Shown here one piece after another: positions 1-9,093 of a stretch of 41,707 bases of DNA; within the stretch, counting starts at the first letter, position 1; each line of letters starts with the position of its first letter. Location: positions 1 through 41,707 of the forward strand of contig CAIKZP010000062.1 in NCBI GenBank assembly GCA_903831935.1, in the 5' to 3' direction. The notes beneath the pieces are model-generated. The model was not told the DNA's origin. It ran no database searches and worked only from the letters and a program-made list of their open reading frames with translations. Both the position numbers and the translations under genes were made by a program. Source of the DNA: an uncultured Bacteroidota bacterium (GTDB taxonomy: Bacteria > Bacteroidota > Bacteroidia > Chitinophagales > Chitinophagaceae).

Positions 1-329
1 GGATCTAGCCCAAGCATCTGAACGCCTTGGCCAAAAGGATTTGGATAGCCATTTAATGAAGTACCTAAGGTGCTATTCACCAAAATAATTCCTGTATGTT
101 CTTGAAGAATGTCTTGAAGTTTAAGCGAGCCGGTTTTATTAATGGTGTTTTTTGAAATTAAAATGGTAGGAACCGCTGTATTACTCAGTTTTCTTTCAGA
201 CCTATTTGCAGTTACCACAATTGGATCACTAGTACCCATTAATGTGTCGGCAAAGAATTTTTGTTGTGCAAAAATTGGAGCTGAAATGCTAAAAACTAAA
301 ATAAAAAATAAATAGGTCTTGATTCTCAC
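1..329 (-). CDS. TonB-dependent receptor, N-terminal part (runs off left edge)
   Basis: Outer-membrane TonB-dependent receptor, cut by the window edge; about 109 N-terminal residues are visible. Translation from the GTG at 329 gives a signal peptide (RIKTYLFFILVFSISAPIFA, then QQ), a TonB-box-like segment (DPIVVTANRSERKLS) and the start of a plug domain (QDILQEHTGIILVNS, FGQGVQMLGLD). An in-frame TGA lies a few codons upstream of the GTG and there is no ATG between them, so GTG is the best start. The plug resembles BtuB/siderophore-type receptors rather than SusC: no carboxypeptidase-like N-terminal extension is present. The substrate cannot be told from this fragment. It is divergent from the lipoprotein gene at 697. 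Confidence 0.85.
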   Translation of the reverse strand, partial: MRIKTYLFFILVFSISAPIFAQQKFFADTLMGTSDPIVVTANRSERKLSNTAVPTILISKNTINKTGSLKLQDILQEHTGIILVNSTLGTSLNGYPNPFGQGVQMLGLD

Positions 330-696
330 GCAATAGATTTCTACTGCAAAATTTCATTTTGTTCTTGGTTGTTTTGCCATGAAACTGTCATACAATTTGC
401 AGTTTTAATAAATGACAAATAAATGACAGGGCTATTTTACAAAAACTGATTTTTATCGTTTTTAATTCAATTTGTATTCGTGTTAAAAGCCTCAAAAACT
501 ACCATTTTTCTTATTTTACTAAATAATTAATTTTTTGATGCATAGGCCATAAAAGTTAGGCTATGAACAAAATCGGCTCGACTTTCCTAAAAAATATAAA
601 AGATTTTCATAAAAATGAAGAATAAGGGTGTCAGGCTGCGTTTTTGATATAAAATTTATCTGATATTCGTATAACCCCTAATAGTTAAACAAGTTT
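330..696. other. Intergenic region between divergent genes, with ATGACA repeats
   Basis: This 367-base gap lies between the receptor (minus) and a lipoprotein gene (plus). It must hold promoters for both, but I find no full TTTG-N19-TAnnTTTG match. It contains AAATGACA at 410-417 and again at 421-428 (11-base period, one helical turn), with an inverted copy TGTCAT at 386-391. These could be a regulator site for the receptor gene. No riboswitch or RNA gene is recognisable. Confidence 0.35.
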
Positions 697-1731
697 ATGA
701 ACAAAAATTTCCTTCGAGTACTATTTTTCTCAACCATCCTACTGGTATTTATTGGATGTCAAAAAGAGTATAGTATAGAAAATTTGAACAGACATGGCAA
801 CGCTCAAGGAACCCTAACCGATACTTTGGGAGAATGCAAGTCTGCTACTATTATTGGAAATTATCATATGGATAGTACGCTAACTAGTTTAAACTATGTA
901 CTAGTGAATGTAAACTTTACAAGTACAGGAAAGTATCGAATTAGTACAGATACCGTAAATGGAATGTGGTTTATTGATTCAGGTTATGCTTTATTAACTG
1001 GGCCGGCTGTTATAAAATTAAAGGGATATGGAACACCCATTTTACCTATAAGCACCACCTTTATTGTTAGCTTTAATATTGAGCACTGTGCTTTTACCAT
1101 TTCTAAAGGCTTGGCTGAAGACTATTTACCTACAACAACTGGTTCTTTTTGGGATTTCCAATACCTGCCTGGTTTAATTGGTGGCGGTGGGGTTCCTTTA
1201 GATAATTTTAAAGTGACTGTTGCACCTGATGCGTATTCCTATAATGGCAAAGTCTATTATCAATATGGCACTTCATTACAAGACACTTTCTATTTTGCAA
1301 AAGACAGGGGTATTTATTATGAATTTGGCACACCTGATTTTGACTATACCGGTATTTTTGATGAAGTAGGTTCATTTTTTGAATACCCTTATTTAAATGA
1401 AAATCTACCAGTAGGTGGCAGTTGGGAAAGCCCATTATGCGCTGTTACTTTCGGACAATTTCTTGGCAATCCTAGTAAATTAGGAAGGGCGAAAATTAAA
1501 TTTACTATTCTAACCAAAGGACAGAATTACAGCATAGCTGGAAAGACAGTACCGAATACAATTACTGTTAAAAGAGAAATTTATTTTCAGGAAGATGGCA
1601 CTATTGGTTTCACGTTAATCCTAGATGGAACCGTTGCTTATGCAAGAGGCATAGGTATGATTGACCAGAATATCAATTTACCTGATGGCAGTGTACAAAA
1701 AATAGCTGCAACAAATTGGAAGATTAATTAA
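697..1731 (+). CDS. Putative lipoprotein of unknown function
   Basis: A 344-residue protein with a lipoprotein signal: a charged N-terminus, hydrophobic stretch and lipobox (VFIGC) with the lipidated Cys at residue 21, followed by QKEYSIEN. The rest is soluble and beta-rich by appearance, with many Thr/Gly/Tyr residues. I do not recognise a catalytic motif. Similar Chitinophagaceae lipoproteins are usually left as hypothetical. The ATG is at 697. The gene converges on lspA with only 21 bases between the stops and no hairpin. Membrane anchoring is inferred from the lipobox; the function is unknown. Confidence 0.75.
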   Translation: MNKNFLRVLFFSTILLVFIGCQKEYSIENLNRHGNAQGTLTDTLGECKSATIIGNYHMDSTLTSLNYVLVNVNFTSTGKYRISTDTVNGMWFIDSGYALLTGPAVIKLKGYGTPILPISTTFIVSFNIEHCAFTISKGLAEDYLPTTTGSFWDFQYLPGLIGGGGVPLDNFKVTVAPDAYSYNGKVYYQYGTSLQDTFYFAKDRGIYYEFGTPDFDYTGIFDEVGSFFEYPYLNENLPVGGSWESPLCAVTFGQFLGNPSKLGRAKIKFTILTKGQNYSIAGKTVPNTITVKREIYFQEDGTIGFTLILDGTVAYARGIGMIDQNINLPDGSVQKIAATNWKIN

Positions 1732-1752
1732 AGCCGCTTTATTAGAAATCTA

Positions 1753-2433
1753 CTAAGAAATTTGAGTAGCATCATCCACTACAGAACTAGTTTCTATTGT
1801 GTTGTGCTGAGTAGGTGTTTCTTTTGCTAGGAACTTATTTTGAAACAACAGAATAATCATTACGCCTGTTGAGATTGAGGCATCTGCTATATTAAAAACA
1901 GGTCTAAAGAATTCAAAATCTTCTCCTCCCCAAACTGGCACCCATGATGGAAAATGTGCATTGGTAATGATGGGAAAATAAAGCATGTCAACCACTTTGC
2001 CGTGTAAGAAACTAGCATACCCTCCGCCAGATGGAAACAAATGTGCTATATTTTGTGCATAAGGATTGCTTTGTTCAAAGATCATTCCGTAGAACAAACT
2101 ATCTATTAAATTTCCTAGTGCTCCAGCATAAATCATGGCTGCACAAATAATAAAACCTTTGTGTAATTTTTTTTGGATAAAATCACGCAATAAAAAACTT
2201 CCCCATATAACAGCAGCCAGTCTAAATAAGGTTAATGCTATTTTACCAAATCCACCGCCAAATTTCCAACCCCAAGCCATTCCCTCATTTTCTACAAAAT
2301 GCAAGCGAACCCATTGTTGGCCTAATACCAAATGCTCTTCGCCAATAAAATAATTGAGTTTGATATATAATTTCAGTGCCTGATCGGCAAAAATGATACA
2401 AAGAATAAGTAGGATTAATTGTTTTGCTTTCAC
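1753..2433 (-). CDS. lspA: Lipoprotein signal peptidase (signal peptidase II)
   Basis: Inner-membrane aspartyl protease that cleaves prolipoprotein signal peptides after lipidation of the Cys. The 226-residue protein shows four hydrophobic segments and the family blocks: VENEGMAWG (about 48-55), GNLIDSLFYG (107-116), VVDM (147-150) and FNIADASIS (180-188). By family knowledge the catalytic pair is the Asp of VVD (149) and the Asp of NIAD (184). The protein is longer than the roughly 165 residues of E. coli because of insertions before and after the VVD block, as is usual in Bacteroidota. The start is GTG at 2433. It is the last gene of the minus-strand unit after murF-alr (69-base gap). Confidence 0.95.
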   Translation of the reverse strand: MKAKQLILLILCIIFADQALKLYIKLNYFIGEEHLVLGQQWVRLHFVENEGMAWGWKFGGGFGKIALTLFRLAAVIWGSFLLRDFIQKKLHKGFIICAAMIYAGALGNLIDSLFYGMIFEQSNPYAQNIAHLFPSGGGYASFLHGKVVDMLYFPIITNAHFPSWVPVWGGEDFEFFRPVFNIADASISTGVMIILLFQNKFLAKETPTQHNTIETSSVVDDATQIS

Positions 2434-2502
2434 AATATGGTTTTTATGGTGGGCAAATATAATGAATGAAAAGATTGAGCGATTGGTATTTAACAGATTA
2501 GT

Positions 2503-4995
2503 TTATTCCTCTAGGTAAACCCTTTTTACCCGCTGGCTTATTCCTGTTAAAATTTCATAGACAATGGTATCGGACCATTCTGCCACTTGTTGTACGGGTA
2601 AATTTGCACCAAATACCTCTACCGTATCTCCTTCTTTTAAATTAGGAATTCCAGTAACATCAATCATAGTCATATCCATACAAACATTCCCTACCACTGG
2701 CGCAAGTTGGCCATGTACATACATGCTGGCACGACCATTCCCTAAACGCCTATTGAACCCATCTGCATAACCTATACGAACAGTGGCTATTTGAGTAGTT
2801 TGTTGAATAAGACCATTTCTACCATACCCCACAGTGTCACCAGCAGTAACGGTTCGAATTTGTGCGATGGTTGATTTTAAAGTTGCTACCGTTTGCAATT
2901 GTAACTCTTTTGCATTGGCACTATCTACCCCATACAAACCTATTCCTAATCGAACCATATTGTACTGAAGGGTTGGATACCTAAAAATGGCAGCGGTATT
3001 AGAAATATGTTTGATAAATGTATAGCCTAAAATTTCTTCAAATTGTTTACAAGCATTTGAAAAATCATTTGCCTGTTCCAAAGTAAAATCGTCAAACGCA
3101 TTTGACTCACTCGCTACCAAATGACTAAAGACCGATATTACTTGCATTGATTGATGCTCGATGATTGAACTAGCAATATTGGGCACATCGGCAAGTTCAA
3201 AACCCAATCGGTTCATCCCTGTATTTAGTTTGATATGAATAGGAAAATCACTTACTGCCTGCTTAAGTAAATATTGGTGAAATGCATGGTATATAGGAAA
3301 AGAGAATAGTTCTGGTTCTAAATGATAATTGATTAAATCGTCGAAACTTTGTTCGTCGGGGCTCATAACCATAATGGGCAATCCAATACCTGCCTTGCGT
3401 AAAGCAACACCTTCATCGGCATAGGCAACCGCTAAGTAATTTACTTTGTGAAATTCCAACAACCGCGCAACTTCTATACTACCGCTTCCATAGCTGAATG
3501 CTTTTACCATAGCCATCACCATAGTAGTGGGTGCTAGTTTTTTTTGATAGGCTTTTAAATTGTACACCATGGCCGACAGATTAATTTCCATTGCTGTTTG
3601 GTGTTGTTGTTGTGCCAACCATTTACTTATACGTTCAAATTCAAATACACGAGCCCCTTTTAATAAAATGTATTCGCGGTTAAACCAATGGCTCATTGCC
3701 GCTTGTAAAAAAGCAGTAGTGGTAGGAAAAAATAAAAATTCAGCTACCGCATTTTTTAATACTGCTTGGTGTTGATTTATTTTTTGGCCAATGCCTATTA
3801 AACGATGAATTTTTCTTTGTTTTAATTCATTAGCAACTTGCTGATAAATAAATTCATCAGGTATGCCTGCTTGTAAAATATCGGACAGTATAATAGTTGT
3901 TTTTTGTTCGGCCGCTTGTTGTTTTAAATAGGCTAGCCCCATTGAAAAAGACAACAAATCATTGCTATAACTATCGTTAATTAAAAAGCACTGATTAATT
4001 CCTGATTTTAATTGCATGCGCATTTCAACAGGCTCAAGTAATAGCATTCTCTGTTGAATGGATTCTTGCGAAAACCCTAATACAATCATTACACACCAAC
4101 AAGTAATAGCATTGTCTATTGAAACACGATCGGCAAATGGAATAACAATTGTTTTTGGCAACCCATTTAATTGCGCAGTAATACTAGTGTTATTTTGCTC
4201 AATCCTTTCTTTTGTTATACGTAAATTGGCTTGATGGTTTCTACTCCAAGTAAATACCAATGAACAGTGTTGATTTAATAACTGCTGTTCAGATTCACTG
4301 ATACAATCTAATGGTGCAATTACTTGGCTTGCATGTTTAAATAATTTTAATTTTTCAAGTAACTTTTCTTGGTTAGATGAAAACCCCTCTCGATGTGCTT
4401 CGCCAATATTAGTTAATACGCCAATCGTTGGCTGAATGATTGATTCTAGTGAATCCATTTCATTAACGGTAGATATGCCTGCTTCGAAAATGGCAAGATT
4501 GTGTTGTTCATTTATCTGCCAAACACTTAAAGGAACGCCTAGTTGAGAGTTATAACTACGCGGACTTCTAACAATATGATAACTATTGTTCAGCAATACA
4601 TACAACCATTCTTTAACAATGGTTTTTCCATTGCTTCCAGTGATACCAATAACAGGAAAAACATTGCCGTCTGGTAATTTTAAAAAAACTGTTCTGTGAT
4701 ATTTGGCCAGGGTCTGTAATGCAGCCGTTACATTTTCTACTGCTAAGAAATTAATTTTAGGAAAACTTGTTGTATTAAAAGACTCATGAACAACAAAATT
4801 CTCTACCCCTTTTTCTATCAAGTCTTTAATGAAATCATGTCCATCATTTCGATCGGTGGTGATGGCAAAAAAAAGGGTCTCTTTTGGGAATACAATTTTA
4901 CGACTATCAATAGCCAAATACTTAATATGCCTTGGCAGTAATGCTTTTTCTTTAGCAGAAATAATGGTTGCAATATCTTGTATAGAATAAATCAA
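2503..4995 (-). CDS. murF-alr: Bifunctional MurF / alanine racemase
   Basis: Fusion of UDP-MurNAc-tripeptide:D-Ala-D-Ala ligase (residues about 1-460) and PLP-dependent alanine racemase (about 465-830). It makes D-Ala and adds the D-Ala-D-Ala dipeptide to the cytoplasmic peptidoglycan precursor. MurF part: AIDSRKI near residue 30, the Mur-ligase P-loop GITGSNGKT at 117-125, and TNIGEAH around 195-201. Racemase part: the PLP lysine in AMVKAFSYGSG (Lys498), MNRLGFE at 594-600, and the second catalytic residue in TVGYGRNG (Tyr724). The fusion is common in Bacteroidota. The start is TTG at 4995, in the same frame as terC directly after its stop codon (TAA-ATA-TTG). The N-terminus MIYSIQDIA fits the family, so I keep this start. 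Confidence 0.95.
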   Translation of the reverse strand: MIYSIQDIATIISAKEKALLPRHIKYLAIDSRKIVFPKETLFFAITTDRNDGHDFIKDLIEKGVENFVVHESFNTTSFPKINFLAVENVTAALQTLAKYHRTVFLKLPDGNVFPVIGITGSNGKTIVKEWLYVLLNNSYHIVRSPRSYNSQLGVPLSVWQINEQHNLAIFEAGISTVNEMDSLESIIQPTIGVLTNIGEAHREGFSSNQEKLLEKLKLFKHASQVIAPLDCISESEQQLLNQHCSLVFTWSRNHQANLRITKERIEQNNTSITAQLNGLPKTIVIPFADRVSIDNAITCWCVMIVLGFSQESIQQRMLLLEPVEMRMQLKSGINQCFLINDSYSNDLLSFSMGLAYLKQQAAEQKTTIILSDILQAGIPDEFIYQQVANELKQRKIHRLIGIGQKINQHQAVLKNAVAEFLFFPTTTAFLQAAMSHWFNREYILLKGARVFEFERISKWLAQQQHQTAMEINLSAMVYNLKAYQKKLAPTTMVMAMVKAFSYGSGSIEVARLLEFHKVNYLAVAYADEGVALRKAGIGLPIMVMSPDEQSFDDLINYHLEPELFSFPIYHAFHQYLLKQAVSDFPIHIKLNTGMNRLGFELADVPNIASSIIEHQSMQVISVFSHLVASESNAFDDFTLEQANDFSNACKQFEEILGYTFIKHISNTAAIFRYPTLQYNMVRLGIGLYGVDSANAKELQLQTVATLKSTIAQIRTVTAGDTVGYGRNGLIQQTTQIATVRIGYADGFNRRLGNGRASMYVHGQLAPVVGNVCMDMTMIDVTGIPNLKEGDTVEVFGANLPVQQVAEWSDTIVYEILTGISQRVKRVYLEE

Positions 4996-4998
4996 TAT

Positions 4999-5970
4999 TT
5001 AGGCATTGGTTTGTGGGTCTTGATAATTGTCTATCATTCCTTTTTTTTGGACTACAATAGAATAAAGTATAGACCCAGATAAACATAGTACAATTACTAA
5101 TAATGAAAAAACAGTTTGTGTGGTTTTATCAATCCACAAATTTAAATAATGCTCTCCCAACATTTTAGCCCCAATAAAAATCAACACGATGGCAATTCCT
5201 TGTTGCAGGTAATCGAATTGGTTTACTGCGCCACGCAATAAAAAGAACAAAGAACGCAAACCCAATACGGCAAAAGTATTAGAGGTATAAATAACTAATT
5301 TGTCTTTTGATATACCTAGCACTGCAGGAATTGAATCCAATGCAAATACCAGGTCAATGGTTGCTAAAAGTATTATTACCACAAAAAGAGAGGTGTATAA
5401 TGGTTTGCCATTTTCTCTAATAAAAAATTTGCCGTCTCCGTCATGCGATGTTAAAGGCAAATACTTTTTTAACAGCCGGTATATTTTTGACTCATGCGGA
5501 TCAAATGCTTCTTCTTCATTTGTTGTAAACATTTTGTAGCCAGTATATAACAGAAACAAACCAAACCCATACAATAGCCAGTGAAAGGCTTCTACAAGTG
5601 CTACCCCAACTGTAATAAATAAAATTCTAAATACAATGGCCATCATAATGCCAATTAACAATACCCTAGAATAATTTTTTTCTTTTACTTTAAAGGCGTT
5701 AAAAATTAATATAAACACAAAAATATTGTCGATACTCAAGCTCCATTCCATTAAGTAAGCGCTTATATATTCTATAGCCGGCTTGCTGCCCATTGTTAGC
5801 CACATGAACACAAAAAAGGCCATGGCAAGTATTACCCAGAAAAATGTTTGCAATAATGCCTGCTTAATAGTAATTGCTTTATTCTTTTTACTAAGCAAAC
5901 CCAAATCAAACACCAATGCTAGTAATAATACAATGCTAAAAATTAAATATACAAATTGCTGCGTGCCCAT
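4999..5970 (-). CDS. TerC/Alx-family integral membrane protein
   Basis: A 323-residue polytopic inner-membrane protein of the TerC family, linked to tellurite resistance and to metal (manganese) homeostasis. Two repeated acidic motifs are seen: MEWSLSIDNIFVF and IDLVFALDSIPAV, plus KDKLVIYTSNTFAVLGLRSL near the third-last helix. About eight or nine hydrophobic helices are visible. The reading frame extends upstream to a TTG at 6051 that overlaps gldG, but I prefer the ATG at 5970: it gives the usual family length and N-terminus and leaves a 70-base gap after gldG. The stop is 3 bases from the murF start, so translation is probably coupled. The substrate here is unknown. Confidence 0.9.
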   Translation of the reverse strand: MGTQQFVYLIFSIVLLLALVFDLGLLSKKNKAITIKQALLQTFFWVILAMAFFVFMWLTMGSKPAIEYISAYLMEWSLSIDNIFVFILIFNAFKVKEKNYSRVLLIGIMMAIVFRILFITVGVALVEAFHWLLYGFGLFLLYTGYKMFTTNEEEAFDPHESKIYRLLKKYLPLTSHDGDGKFFIRENGKPLYTSLFVVIILLATIDLVFALDSIPAVLGISKDKLVIYTSNTFAVLGLRSLFFLLRGAVNQFDYLQQGIAIVLIFIGAKMLGEHYLNLWIDKTTQTVFSLLVIVLCLSGSILYSIVVQKKGMIDNYQDPQTNA

Positions 5971-6040
5971 AATTAATATAAAATAAGAATACCAAATACC
6001 TGTTAAAATAAAACAGATTAAAATTAAACCACTAGAGAAA

Positions 6041-7792
6041 CTAAATTCCAAATTTCTTTTTCCTAACCCACTGAAAAATACTTCCCAAAATAATTACTAG
6101 AAATATTGGCAATCCAATATTAATAATCTGCCATTGAACCCTTTGTTCGGCAAGTTTTTTCTTGTCTAATAAACGCAATACAAAGTCTTTATTTCTGCTT
6201 TCAAACAGGTTGTTTGTACTCACTAAATAATCTACACTATTTAGCAAAAACTCTCTATTGGCAAATCGATAATTTTCTTGTAGCAACATACCCATAGGAA
6301 CTGGACCTGTAGCTTGACTCACATCATTGGTAAAAATATCTGCATCAGCAATAACAATTTGCTTGCCTGGAACTAGGGCTTTGTCTAAATAAGGCTTACC
6401 CGTATTTCGTAAAATTGAATCCGCTAAAACAGGACCTATTCTATTGTGAAAAAACGAACCAAACTTCCCTTCTAACAATACAGCCACCGGCACATAACTA
6501 GATTGAAAACTGCGCATATCTTCTTCAGACTTTACACTGTTTACCGAAACAATTGCGGGTGATGCTAGTCTTCGACTATTGGTGTCTGAACTTAAAAGAA
6601 TTGTTTTTTCAATGCCTATTGCTTTTACTGTATCAATACTTGAAGGAAATAAAGGCAATACACGCTCTAGATTTTTTGAAATAGGATTGTTTGAATGTGC
6701 CGATAAAAATGGATAATAAGGCCAAGGCACTCTTTGCATTTTAGGACTACCGTCTCCATTTCTTCCAATAACAATGGGTATTTTAGAACAATTTAAATCT
6801 TGCAGTAAATCGCCATTGATTCTAACGCCGTATTTAAACAATAAGTCGTCTAGGTCTAATCCTCTGTCGAATGCGGTATACTCGGCCTGGTTGCGCTTTA
6901 AACTGTCTAATTCTGCATATAATTTATCAATACACCAAATGACTTTTCCGCCATGCATAATGTATTGGTCAATTTTTAATTTGTCTTCTTCTGTAAATGC
7001 TTTTGTAGGTTTAACAATGATCATTGCATCAATCATTGACGCATCGGGAAAGCCTTTTTTTAAATCAAACACCGCTAAACGATATTGGTTTCTTAAACTT
7101 TCTCCTAGGTCATTTACTTTTAAATCAATGGGCTCACCATTTCCAATAGCATATGCAATAGTGGGAATGTTTTTGCGCGTCAATTGGTCTATGGCATTGG
7201 CGAACTTATATTCTAATAAGGCCTCCGCAGCATTACGTGTGGCTTCAATATCTTCTTGCGGATCTTCGGTTAGTACATTGTATTGTTTGAAGATTTTTCT
7301 ACTACTTCTTAAATCTACCGCAATTGGTTTTTGATTTTTATAACTTACCAGTGCAGCTGGAATAATTAATTGTTGGGTAGATTTTTCTGATGCAGATGAA
7401 ACTGATGCGGCTTGTTCAAACACCACTCCAAGCCTAGCCAAACTATCATATAACAAAACTTTATTGGAATCATTGGTGATGGATTCTCCTGGTTTTTGAA
7501 AACTAATTTTCAATGTATTGCCCCTAGTAATTGATTTAAAATCATTTAATAAGTCTTGGGTTGCTTGGTTAAGTTTTCTATAGTCGGCAGGTAAATCTCC
7601 TGTTAAAAAAACAGTGATGGTTACCGTACTGTCTAATTCAGTTAAGATTTTTTTTGTAGCAGTTGAAACGCTGAAACGCTTTTCGGCAGTAAGGTCTAGA
7701 CGATAAGGATAATAGTTCGATGCAATGACTATGCACACAAATAAACCTAAAAGCCCTAGCCATGTAAATTTATGATTGAATAATTTTTTCAT
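6041..7792 (-). CDS. gldG: Gliding-motility ABC transporter auxiliary protein GldG
   Basis: A 583-residue protein with an N-terminal membrane anchor (WLGLLGLFVCIVIASNYY), a large extracytoplasmic domain and a C-terminal membrane segment (IINIGLPIFLVIILGSIFQW) ending in a basic tail (RKKKFGI). This layout matches GldG, the DUF4350/IFT52-like partner of the GldF permease; with the ATPase GldA (not in this window) it forms the Gld ABC transporter of Bacteroidota. The DLTAEKRFSVSTATKKIL segment near the N-terminus is typical. It lies 9 bases downstream of gldF. Presence does not prove gliding, as many non-gliding relatives keep gldFG. Confidence 0.9.
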   Translation of the reverse strand: MKKLFNHKFTWLGLLGLFVCIVIASNYYPYRLDLTAEKRFSVSTATKKILTELDSTVTITVFLTGDLPADYRKLNQATQDLLNDFKSITRGNTLKISFQKPGESITNDSNKVLLYDSLARLGVVFEQAASVSSASEKSTQQLIIPAALVSYKNQKPIAVDLRSSRKIFKQYNVLTEDPQEDIEATRNAAEALLEYKFANAIDQLTRKNIPTIAYAIGNGEPIDLKVNDLGESLRNQYRLAVFDLKKGFPDASMIDAMIIVKPTKAFTEEDKLKIDQYIMHGGKVIWCIDKLYAELDSLKRNQAEYTAFDRGLDLDDLLFKYGVRINGDLLQDLNCSKIPIVIGRNGDGSPKMQRVPWPYYPFLSAHSNNPISKNLERVLPLFPSSIDTVKAIGIEKTILLSSDTNSRRLASPAIVSVNSVKSEEDMRSFQSSYVPVAVLLEGKFGSFFHNRIGPVLADSILRNTGKPYLDKALVPGKQIVIADADIFTNDVSQATGPVPMGMLLQENYRFANREFLLNSVDYLVSTNNLFESRNKDFVLRLLDKKKLAEQRVQWQIINIGLPIFLVIILGSIFQWVRKKKFGI

Positions 7793-7801
7793 GGATTTAA
7801 A

Positions 7802-8521
7802 TTAGCGCTTCAACAAATTTTGGCGGGTTACAAAAAGAAATAGGCTAATAATGCCAATGAAATAAATAATATCTCTACTATCCAAAACGCCTCTACTTAT
7901 ACTGCGATAATGAAATTGAATACCCAACATTTCTATAGTATAATCAAATCCTGATAAAAACGGCAACTTACTAAATGCTTCGAATCCAGTGTATAATAAA
8001 AAACATAAAAAAGCGCCTGCAATAAAAGCAACCACTGTATTATTGGTTAAACTACTTGCAAAAATGCCAATAGCAGTAAACACTGCGCCTAATAAAAATA
8101 GTCCCAAATAACTGCCAATGGTAGCACCCATATCTATTCCGCCAGTAATACTTAATTGTTGTATGGATATTGCGTAAACGATGGAAGGAACTAAGGCGGT
8201 AAACACTATCAGTAATGACCCGTAAAACTTTCCTCGCACAATAGCAGAAGGTGTTAAAGGAAGGGTTTTTAATATTTCAAAGCTGCCCGACTTGTATTCG
8301 TCTGCAAAGGAGCGCATAGTAATGGTGGGCACTAAAAACAATAATAACCATGGGGCTAAACTAAAAAAACCACCCAATGAGGCGTATCCAAAATCAAGCA
8401 AATTTGTGTCTGGAAAAACAAACAAAAAAAGCCCGTTAAGTAATAAAAAAACAACAAGGGCTAGGTAGCCAGTTAAACTACTAAAAAATTGTTGCCATTC
8501 TTTTTTACAGATCATCCACAT
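7802..8521 (-). CDS. gldF: Gliding-motility ABC transporter permease GldF
   Basis: A 239-residue ABC-2-type permease with six hydrophobic helices. The family signature is the cytoplasmic stretch MRSFADEYKSGSFEILKTLP after helix 2, which is typical of GldF and Nos-type permeases. It is first in the minus-strand unit gldF-gldG-terC-murF/alr-lspA. ATG at 8521; a second ATG two codons later (8515) is also possible. A TAGTTTTG element (reverse of 8526-8533) sits only a few bases upstream of the ATG and would give an almost leaderless transcript if used, so I do not call it as a promoter. Confidence 0.92.
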   Translation of the reverse strand: MWMICKKEWQQFFSSLTGYLALVVFLLLNGLFLFVFPDTNLLDFGYASLGGFFSLAPWLLLFLVPTITMRSFADEYKSGSFEILKTLPLTPSAIVRGKFYGSLLIVFTALVPSIVYAISIQQLSITGGIDMGATIGSYLGLFLLGAVFTAIGIFASSLTNNTVVAFIAGAFLCFLLYTGFEAFSKLPFLSGFDYTIEMLGIQFHYRSISRGVLDSRDIIYFIGIISLFLFVTRQNLLKR

Positions 8522-8625
8522 AGGTCAAAACTAAATCTTAATGGGCAATACACCCAGTTCGAGAGTAATTTAAAGAATACTTTATGGAATTTATCACATT
8601 TGGCATCTTATTTAAAACCATTATT

Positions 8626-8919
8626 ATGAAATTAAGAATCCTTTTAATTACATTTTGCTTGTTAGGTGTTGGCCTTTTCTCAAAAGCTCAAACCAAACAA
8701 ACTACTAAACCCTCTGCAAAACCAACCATTGAAAATGGCGCAGATGCAATACCTGTTATAGTAAGTAGTAAAAGAAAAAAGAAGCCTGTGCCAAAAGTTG
8801 AGCTGACTAAGTTCACTCCGCCAGTAATTGTAAAAGATGGAGATAAAAAAGCGCCGCCACCTCCGCCACCCACCAAAACACCTCCACCACCTCCGCCCGC
8901 AGCAAGAAAAACTAATTAA
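8626..8919 (+). CDS. Small secreted proline-rich protein
   Basis: A 97-residue product from the ATG at 8626. An upstream in-frame ATG at 8584 would add 14 residues in front of the signal peptide and is less likely. Signal peptide: MKLRILLITFCLLGVGLFS, then KAQ. The mature part is lysine-rich (SSKRKKKPVPK) and ends in two polyproline runs (KKAPPPPPPTKTPPPPPPAA). No catalytic fold is expected. It is probably an exported, disordered, cell-wall or periplasmic protein. It is isolated between gldF (divergent) and iscA (convergent) and followed by a clear terminator. Function unknown. Confidence 0.7.
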   Translation: MKLRILLITFCLLGVGLFSKAQTKQTTKPSAKPTIENGADAIPVIVSSKRKKKPVPKVELTKFTPPVIVKDGDKKAPPPPPPTKTPPPPPPAARKTN

Positions 8920-9016
8920 TAAAGTAAAGAGAGCTATTTAAGAAACTATTTGTGAAGTACATTTCAACTACTGAAATTGAAAAAACAGCGTTACTATTTC
9001 ATTAATTAGGTAAAGA

Positions 9017-9054
9017 GAAAGAGGCTGCATCAAATAAATGATACAGCCTCTTTT
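9017..9054. terminator. Bidirectional intrinsic terminator
   Basis: Inverted repeat with 12-base arms at 9021-9032 (GAGGCTGCATCA) and 9039-9050 (TGATACAGCCTC), one C-A mismatch, six-base loop. An A-rich left flank and TTTT right flank extend the stem and give a U-run on either strand. It serves both the proline-rich gene (plus) and the isc operon (minus). Confidence 0.85.
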
Positions 9055-9093
9055 GATATGTTCAGAAAATAAATACTACAATCAATTACACTT

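Noticed and set aside
330..696. Cobalamin riboswitch upstream of the TonB-dependent receptor
   Set aside because: I looked for the B12-box-type conserved core on the minus strand and found none.
5971..6051. N-terminal extension of TerC from a TTG at 6051, overlapping gldG by 11 bases
   Set aside because: The ATG at 5970 gives a normal TerC N-terminus and length; the extension starts with TTG and would add an extra hydrophobic stretch not expected in the family.
6774..7334. 186-codon plus-strand open frame inside gldG
   Set aside because: Shadow of the gldG coding sequence on the opposite strand; no recognisable protein features.
8526..8533. TAGTTTTG as the gldF promoter -7 element
   Set aside because: It would place the start of transcription at the start codon itself and has no -33 partner.
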